From a virus, in IMG/VR virus record IMGVR_UViG_3300042345_000655, positions 1-24,854 of that record: a DNA stretch of 24,854 nucleotides, one strand, 5' to 3'. How positions within the stretch are numbered: position 1 is the first letter of the stretch; each line of letters begins with the position of its first letter. Of this stretch, positions 20,975-24,854 are shown in pieces. A model generated the notes under the pieces. It saw only the letters and a list, made by a program, of their open reading frames with translations. It was not told the origin of the DNA and ran no database searches. A program made the translations under genes and the position numbers.

Positions 20975-21008
20975 AAAACCCTAATGAAATCAACAACTTA
21001 CATCAACG
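20975..21008 (-). repeat. 34-nt upstream element, copy 2
   Basis: On the plus strand it begins AAAACCCTAATGAAATCAAC and is 30/34 identical to 20633-20666. Its end overlaps the last codon and stop of the 2OG oxygenase gene. Confidence 0.75.
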
Positions 21009-21590
21009 CCAGGGAGGACCCTCGAACCAGCCAACAATGCTGTATCGTTTGCCTTTCGTGACTGGCTTGACGCCATGTAAAACAAATGATGGGAAACAAG
21101 TCATGACGCCCTGTTTTCGAACAACATCTTTTGGTGGATATTCTGGTATTTGATCAAATTCAAAGTCACCACCTTCATATGAGTTAGGATCTGACAGTTG
21201 AACAATCGCTGATATTTTTCTTTGCTGCCCTGGTTCGGAACTCAACGAGTTACCTTCAATCCAATCCAAATCCATATGAATTTTATATTCGCCTTGATAT
21301 TGTTCAGAATATTGAGTTAATTGCAACGGCGGTAAATCTGTAATGTGCGCCTTGAAATAATTGTTATTAATGTAACTAACATTTCTCCAATATCTTTCAT
21401 GTATGAAGCCCAACGTTGGATGGTCCGATTTAATCCAAAACACTTTACTTCTTCTGTGCTCAAAAACTTTTTTTAAATCGGGTGAACGACCAGTATAAGC
21501 CCAAGTTGGTGTTTCTTTTTGTACAGTTTGTATGATCCACTCACACTCTTCTGGAGTGAATGCTTGCGCGCATGCCCATAATGCTTTCAT
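21003..21590 (-). CDS. 2OG-Fe(II) oxygenase, tandem copy 2
   Basis: 195 aa. The iron ligands are H-x-D in EYKIHMDLDWIEG and the distal His in FPSFVLHGVKPVTKG; the 2OG Arg is in KRYSIVGWFEGPPW. LPPLQLTQYSEQYQGEY and GGDFEFDQIPEYPPKDVVRK are shared with its upstream neighbour (21587-22156), so the two are tandem paralogues. P4H/phytanoyl-type phage oxygenases of this size are common in aquatic T4-like phages; the substrate (protein, nucleotide or small molecule) is not known. ATG overlaps the neighbour's stop by 4 nt. It is the last gene before the early-promoter region. Confidence 0.9.
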   Translation of the reverse strand: MKALWACAQAFTPEECEWIIQTVQKETPTWAYTGRSPDLKKVFEHRRSKVFWIKSDHPTLGFIHERYWRNVSYINNNYFKAHITDLPPLQLTQYSEQYQGEYKIHMDLDWIEGNSLSSEPGQQRKISAIVQLSDPNSYEGGDFEFDQIPEYPPKDVVRKQGVMTCFPSFVLHGVKPVTKGKRYSIVGWFEGPPWR

Positions 21591-22156
21591 TGAAATTTAG
21601 GTCCTTCAAACCAACCAACTAAACTAAAGCGCACTCCTCGAGTCACAGGTCGCAAGGAATGATACACAAAAGAAGGAAATGCTATCACAGACCCTTGCTT
21701 TTGTATTACTTCTTGTGGAGGTTGTTCATTTAAATTATCAAAAACAAATTCGCCGCCATCATAATTTGATTTAGGAGAAAGTTGAGTCACAACGGAAACC
21801 TTACGATGTCTTGGTGTGTCAGTAATCCAAAAAACATCTTGATGGCTTTTATATTCACCGTTATCAGACCCATAGTATTCAGTAAATTGAATTGGTGGCA
21901 AATATGTGACATTGAAATTAAAAAAATCACGATTCACTCTCACCAACAATTTCCAATAGTCATCGAACAAAAAAGTAAAATCGGGATTTTCTTCACGAAT
22001 CCAACGCACTCTTGATCTTCGAAATGTTTTAGTTTTGTCGCCATCCATACCACCAACCGTAGGTTCTTCTGATGGTATCTTCATGGCGAGTTGAATTATT
22101 TTATCGCAAGTTTCTTTCGAGAAATAACTATCCCAAAATGCCCACTCACCCTTCAT
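21587..22156 (-). CDS. 2OG-Fe(II) oxygenase, tandem copy 1
   Basis: 189 aa from ATG 22156, chosen because GGAG lies 5 nt upstream, it overlaps the dCMP deaminase stop by 4 nt, and MKGEWAFWDSYFSKETC then lines up with MKALWACAQAFTPEEC of the paralogue; an ATG at 22180 is less likely. H-x-D is in EYKSHQDVFWITD, the distal His in FPSFVYHSLRPVTRG, and the 2OG Arg in VRFSLVGWFEGPKF. All catalytic residues are present in both copies, so both are probably active, perhaps on different substrates. Confidence 0.9.
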   Translation of the reverse strand: MKGEWAFWDSYFSKETCDKIIQLAMKIPSEEPTVGGMDGDKTKTFRRSRVRWIREENPDFTFLFDDYWKLLVRVNRDFFNFNVTYLPPIQFTEYYGSDNGEYKSHQDVFWITDTPRHRKVSVVTQLSPKSNYDGGEFVFDNLNEQPPQEVIQKQGSVIAFPSFVYHSLRPVTRGVRFSLVGWFEGPKFQ

Positions 22157-22632
22157 AGTAACTCCATTGGCATGTCCCAAACTCTAACTTTAACTCCCGC
22201 CTCGCGCAGCATTACTTCTGCATGCTCAATAGAGTAATGCTTTCCCGCACCCTTACCAGCAAATGGTCGGTTTGGTCCGATGACTTCCTTGATGCCTGCT
22301 TGAATCAATGCGCGTGTGCAATCAGCGCATGGCTTTGGTTCCCAATTTAGATATGCACGAGAATTGTTGAGCGAAACACCAACACGAGCAGCATTGAAGA
22401 TTGCATTGCGTTCAGCATGCTCAACCCAGTGATACTTTTCTGGCGCTTTCCAACGATCACTCCAATCTTCTTCGATTCCACGAGGGAATCCATTAAAACC
22501 CGTCGACAAGATGACGTTATCATCATTGACGATTATACACCCCACCTTTGTCGACGGGTCCTTGCTTTTCTGAGAGATCAGAGTAGCCTGTAAGATAAAC
22601 AATTCATCCCACGTTAATTCATCACGAATCAT
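22153..22632 (-). CDS. dCMP deaminase
   Basis: 159 aa. It deaminates dCMP to dUMP, the feed for thymidylate. Zinc site: H72-A-E74 in WVEHAERNAIFNAAR, and P101-C102-x-x-C105 in KPCADCTRALIQAG. KSKDPSTKVGCIIV and FNGFPRGIEE are family-typical. GAG 8 nt before the ATG. It lies just after hsp20 and near dUTPase, forming a small nucleotide-metabolism group that also supports dTTP for RmlA. Confidence 0.95.
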   Translation of the reverse strand: MIRDELTWDELFILQATLISQKSKDPSTKVGCIIVNDDNVILSTGFNGFPRGIEEDWSDRWKAPEKYHWVEHAERNAIFNAARVGVSLNNSRAYLNWEPKPCADCTRALIQAGIKEVIGPNRPFAGKGAGKHYSIEHAEVMLREAGVKVRVWDMPMELL

Positions 22633-22648
22633 AATATAATCTCAATGG

Positions 22649-23092
22649 TTATTTAATTTCAATCTTACGAGGTTTCTGTTCTTCAGGGATGACATTTTCT
22701 AGTTGAATAGAAAGAATGCCATCAGCAAGAGTCGCGTCGCGAACCACTACCGTATCAGCAAGAACAAATTGACGAGAGAACTGGCGACCAGCAATACCCT
22801 TCACAAGGTAATTGCGTTCGTCTGTATCTGCCTTTTTGCCTTTGATCTTTAGAGAGTTTCTCTCAGAAGTGATTTCGATTTCATCTTGTTTATAACCAGC
22901 AACTGCAAGTTCAACTGTGAAATTATATTCGTCAGTTTTAATGACGTTCACAGGTGGGAACGATGTTGTTCCTGTTGCAGTTAAGATTCTGGTTGCGTTA
23001 TCCAGCGTAGAAAACACATGTTCAAAACCAAGTGCCGCTGGAAGTAAACGATCAAGATGATCCATAGATGTAAGTGTAGTTATATTTGTCAT
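22649..23092 (-). CDS. Small heat-shock protein (Hsp20/IbpA type)
   Basis: 147 aa. The alpha-crystallin domain spans about residues 45-147: FPPVNVIKTDEYNFTVELAV, AGYKQDEIEITSERNSLKIK, GIAGRQFSRQFVLADTVVV, and the ADGILSIQLENVIPEEQKPR region containing the G-x-L motif (GILSI). It is an ATP-independent holdase; Hsp20 genes occur in cyanophages and other marine T4-like phages, where a role in capsid or tail protein folding is suspected. Strong SD AAAGGAG. The 66-nt leader contains a perfect TATAAATA box and a 10-bp palindrome (CCCATATGGG, 23131-23140). Confidence 0.95.
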   Translation of the reverse strand: MTNITTLTSMDHLDRLLPAALGFEHVFSTLDNATRILTATGTTSFPPVNVIKTDEYNFTVELAVAGYKQDEIEITSERNSLKIKGKKADTDERNYLVKGIAGRQFSRQFVLADTVVVRDATLADGILSIQLENVIPEEQKPRKIEIK

Positions 23093-23150
23093 TTGTAACT
23101 CCTTTAATAAGCAAGTTTATAGTTATAGACCCCATATGGGCATCCAATAC

Positions 23151-23158
23151 TATTTATA
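23151..23158 (-). promoter_or_regulatory. TATAAATA late promoter of hsp20
   Basis: An exact copy of the T4 late box TATAAATA in the intergenic gap, 58 nt before the hsp20 ATG. It is the best late-promoter candidate in the window. Confidence 0.7.
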
Positions 23159-23719
23159 TCAATTCACGCCAGTACTACCAAAACCGCCGCTTCTTTCAGA
23201 ATGTTTTTCTGGTTTCGTTGTAACGACAGTAAAACCAAATGGTTCGTTTGCCACAACTTCACCCTGAGCAATACGATCACCGCGACGAATCGTTTGATGC
23301 ATTTTTGAAACGTTGGTCAAAAGTACAAACACTTCTTCTTGATAGTCTACATCTACTATACCTTCACTATTCGCTAAGATCAAACCTTTCTTGAGTGAAA
23401 GCCCAGAACGAGGATGAAGGCGAATACTAAAATTTCGAAGGGGCAATATGCCGCGTGAAATGTCAGCGAATGTTTCAATTGTAATCAATTGTTCCATTTT
23501 GAAAACTAATCCAGTAGGAATCAACAAACGATCTCCTGGATAAATTGAAGTTTCGCCAAATCCATTCACATCACGCTCAACAGGTGTGTTAAATGTATCA
23601 TATCCAGTCACAACATTTGCAGTTGGCTGGAATGATAAATCGAAACAGTTTGCGAGAGTAGTGCCGTATGTTGGGAGTTCAATATCATCATGAAGTCTAT
23701 ACACATTCACCGAAAGCAT
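23159..23719 (-). CDS. dut: dUTP diphosphatase (trimeric dUTPase)
   Basis: 186 aa. It hydrolyses dUTP to dUMP and PPi, keeping uracil out of DNA and feeding thymidylate synthesis. The five motifs are visible: 1 ANCFDLSF, 2 HPRSGLSLKKG, 3 EGIVDVDYQEEV (G-x-V-D-x-x-Y), 4 RRGDRIAQGEV, 5 ERSGGFGSTG at the C-terminus. It is longer than typical (about 150 aa) because of an extra loop between motifs 1 and 2 (about residues 32-60, GYDTFNTPVERDVNGFGET). RBS AGGAGG at the ideal distance. It follows the cupin gene by 3 nt. Confidence 0.93.
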   Translation of the reverse strand: MLSVNVYRLHDDIELPTYGTTLANCFDLSFQPTANVVTGYDTFNTPVERDVNGFGETSIYPGDRLLIPTGLVFKMEQLITIETFADISRGILPLRNFSIRLHPRSGLSLKKGLILANSEGIVDVDYQEEVFVLLTNVSKMHQTIRRGDRIAQGEVVANEPFGFTVVTTKPEKHSERSGGFGSTGVN

Positions 23720-23722
23720 AAT

Positions 23723-23995
23723 TTATTCCTCCTGTATCATTATCTTTAGATCGCTCAAACCACGTTTCACGCGATGATAAGTGTTTGCTGGGATAGTGTA
23801 AACTTCTCCAACTTTTATTTCCATAGGTAAACGATTGTCTAATTGTAATAACCAACCTTCACCTTCAATTATAGTTATGACTCGCGTTGAATGATCGCGA
23901 TGCCAAACCAATTCTTCGCTAACGACATTTTTGTCAAAAATACGATAGAAACTGTTAGCGTTAATACGTTCTTCAACGTAGGGATTTACCACCAA
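23723..23995 (-). CDS. Small cupin protein (non-ATG start)
   Basis: 90 aa single-domain cupin. LVWHRDHSTRVITIIEGEG is cupin motif 1, and MEIKVGEVYTIPANTYHRVK is motif 2 with His/Glu metal ligands. No ATG is available near the front: TTG 23995 or GTG 23992 would be the start, with AGG 6 nt upstream of the TTG and a 10-nt overlap with the upstream gene. Many marine T4-like phages carry a cupin of this size. It is not an RmlC by length or motif. Function unknown. Confidence 0.8.
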   Translation of the reverse strand: MVVNPYVEERINANSFYRIFDKNVVSEELVWHRDHSTRVITIIEGEGWLLQLDNRLPMEIKVGEVYTIPANTYHRVKRGLSDLKIMIQEE

Positions 23996-24603
23996 GTCTT
24001 ACCTGAATTTGAAAAGTATCTTGGCCAACGGCATGCCCAGTAAGAAGCACTGGTCTTGTCTTTATTCGTCAAGCAGTGGTGACGGGCAACAAAAGAACGA
24101 ACACGTGCAGGATCGTTATACTTCTTTGCCATACCTGATTGACTGAAATTAACTTTCTTTACGCCACCATCGCTAGTGCGAACATACACTGCACCACCAC
24201 TACCTTGGCGAAATGGTTTGCCAATACCCTTACCGTCAGTTTTATCTTCTTCATTTACAGGAACGCAGTTAGGTACAACCTTTTCGCCTTTTTTCTTCAT
24301 TCCCTTTTGAACGTATCCAGACCAGCATGCTTCTTCTAGTTCTTCTTCAACTGGAAAGTCTAATGGAACTTGTTTGCCATTAAACTCTGCAAACTCGCCA
24401 ATATCACTTTCAAGCAAATCAATTTCCCATTCATCGGCAGGCACATACATGCCGCGAGAATATAGTTTCTTTGCTTCACGAATCAACTCGAAGAACTTAT
24501 CAGATCCTGGACGAAAAATATTTTCTGTGAAGGATATCTTTTCATCCAAGTGATATTTAACTGCTTCTGATAGAGAAACTTCTTCGTTGATTTTATTTGT
24601 CAT
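23986..24603 (-). CDS. Modular unknown protein (three short conserved blocks)
   Basis: 205 aa. Block 1 (about 1-85): ENIFRPGSDKFFELIREAKK, then LYSRGMYVPADEWEID. Block 2 (about 92-115): CWSGYVQKGMKKKGEKVVPN, then CVPV, a Cys/Lys motif that recurs in unrelated marine-phage proteins. Block 3 (about 152-200): KKVNFSQSGMAKKYNDPARV, then RSFVARHHCLTNKDKTSASY and WACRWPRYF, a DUF5872-like basic block. Blocks 2 and 3 look like portable domains. ATG overlaps the regA stop by 4 nt. Function unknown; association with the virion or DNA is a guess from the basic blocks. Confidence 0.7.
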   Translation of the reverse strand: MTNKINEEVSLSEAVKYHLDEKISFTENIFRPGSDKFFELIREAKKLYSRGMYVPADEWEIDLLESDIGEFAEFNGKQVPLDFPVEEELEEACWSGYVQKGMKKKGEKVVPNCVPVNEEDKTDGKGIGKPFRQGSGGAVYVRTSDGGVKKVNFSQSGMAKKYNDPARVRSFVARHHCLTNKDKTSASYWACRWPRYFSNSGKTWW

Positions 24604-24854
24604 TGCTGTCTTGGCTCCAACTTACGACCTATGTTGTATTTAGCAACTAGTTGCCAGTCGTTTTTATCTTTGAAAGCAATAATCTTAATTTGTGATAATG
24701 GAGCACGTGGTTCTTTAATCTTTTCTAGATTAACGATTTTAAGCAATCCCCATTCTTCTAAAAGATTTGCAACAGAATTACGACGTGCAAGATCATTATC
24801 AGAAATGCTTGATGCTTTACCATCTAACAAAAACAATTCTTTAAAATGTACAAT
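24600..24854 (-). CDS. regA: RegA translational repressor (5' end outside window)
   Basis: Only the C-terminal 84 codons are present; the frame runs off the right edge. IVHFKE...LDGKASSISDNDLARR, NSVANLLEEWGLLKIV, then IKIIAFKDKNDWQLVAKYNI matches T4 RegA by pattern (VHFKE, DEVRRDSIAWLLEDWGLIEIV, VISFKQKHEWKLVPKYTIG). It binds translation starts of early phage mRNAs and represses them. In T4 regA is followed directly by gene 43; here the downstream neighbour is the modular protein, and gp43 lies about 12.8 kb further on. Confidence 0.93.
   Translation of the reverse strand: MVHFKELFLLDGKASSISDNDLARRNSVANLLEEWGLLKIVNLEKIKEPRAPLSQIKIIAFKDKNDWQLVAKYNIGRKLEPRQQ

Noticed and set aside
23723-23995. 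Cupin considered as the missing RmlC (dTDP-4-keto-6-deoxyglucose 3,5-epimerase)
   Set aside because: At 90 aa it is half the length of RmlC and lacks its motifs; it fits the general small-cupin pattern and lies far from the rml operon.
1-24854. tRNA genes, CRISPR arrays, transposases, integrase or att sites
   Set aside because: None seen by eye on either strand; no cloverleaf-like sequence, regular spacer array or recombinase motif was found.

Overview
The window is a contiguous piece of a T4-like (Straboviridae/Kyanoviridae-type) tailed-phage genome. Every supported gene lies on the minus strand, so transcription runs from high to low coordinates. The phage assignment rests on recognisable RegA (truncated at the right edge), B-family DNA polymerase gp43, UvsX recombinase and DnaB-type helicase gp41, in the order they have in T4, plus phage-type dUTPase, dCMP deaminase and small heat-shock protein. 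The base composition is AT-rich. The accessory genes (Hsp20, several 2-oxoglutarate/Fe(II) oxygenases, nucleotide-sugar genes, a cupin and small ORFs) resemble those of marine or aquatic T4-like phages. A DUF1289-type Cys protein hints at a proteobacterial host, but the window does not fix the host. No tRNA, CRISPR, IS element or integrase is seen, and there is no gene-free stretch over 300 bases.

Layout in the direction of transcription. (1) 24854-22153: RegA (partial), a modular protein, a cupin, dUTPase, Hsp20 behind a perfect TATAAATA late-promoter box, and dCMP deaminase. (2) 22156-21003: two tandem paralogous 2OG-Fe(II) oxygenases. (3) 20933-17705: about 14 very small, tightly coupled ORFs. 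The first two are each served by a sigma70-like promoter that sits 6 nt from the ATG, with a shared 34-nt element upstream of the -35. The group includes an HTH protein, a DUF1289 protein, small membrane proteins and a 35-residue ORF that is easily missed. (4) 17665-13369: a surface or glycan-modification block with a 2OG oxygenase, a GT2 glycosyltransferase, three further glycosyltransferase-like proteins (one a paralogue that has lost its DxD) and a SAM methyltransferase. (5) 13376-11754: small unknown genes, a membrane/coiled-coil protein and an LSm-like small protein. (6) 11757-6368: the replication/recombination core gp43, UvsX, a 171-aa protein and gp41. (7) 6371-4465: two adjacent HExxH mini-metallopeptidases and a PD-(D/E)xK-like protein. 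(8) 4458-1851: RmlA, RmlB and an NRS/ER-like epimerase/reductase, together a plausible complete dTDP-L-rhamnose route without RmlC. (9) 1796-1: a nucleic-acid-ligase-like protein with a KxDG motif, and a HIGH-type nucleotidyltransferase fused to a P-loop domain (truncated by the window).

The most interesting signals are as follows. Two unrelated proteins, the ligase-like one and one mini-metallopeptidase, start with a 10-residue peptide that matches the T4 capsid-targeting sequence position by position and ends in the LxE prohead-protease cleavage pattern. They may therefore be packaged in the head and injected. The T4 junction regA-43 is split here by about 12.8 kb of accessory genes. The two early promoters share an upstream element and appear to make leaderless mRNAs. 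The phage also appears to carry its own rhamnose-type donor synthesis together with a set of glycosyltransferases. All functional names come from motifs read by eye; no database search was possible.
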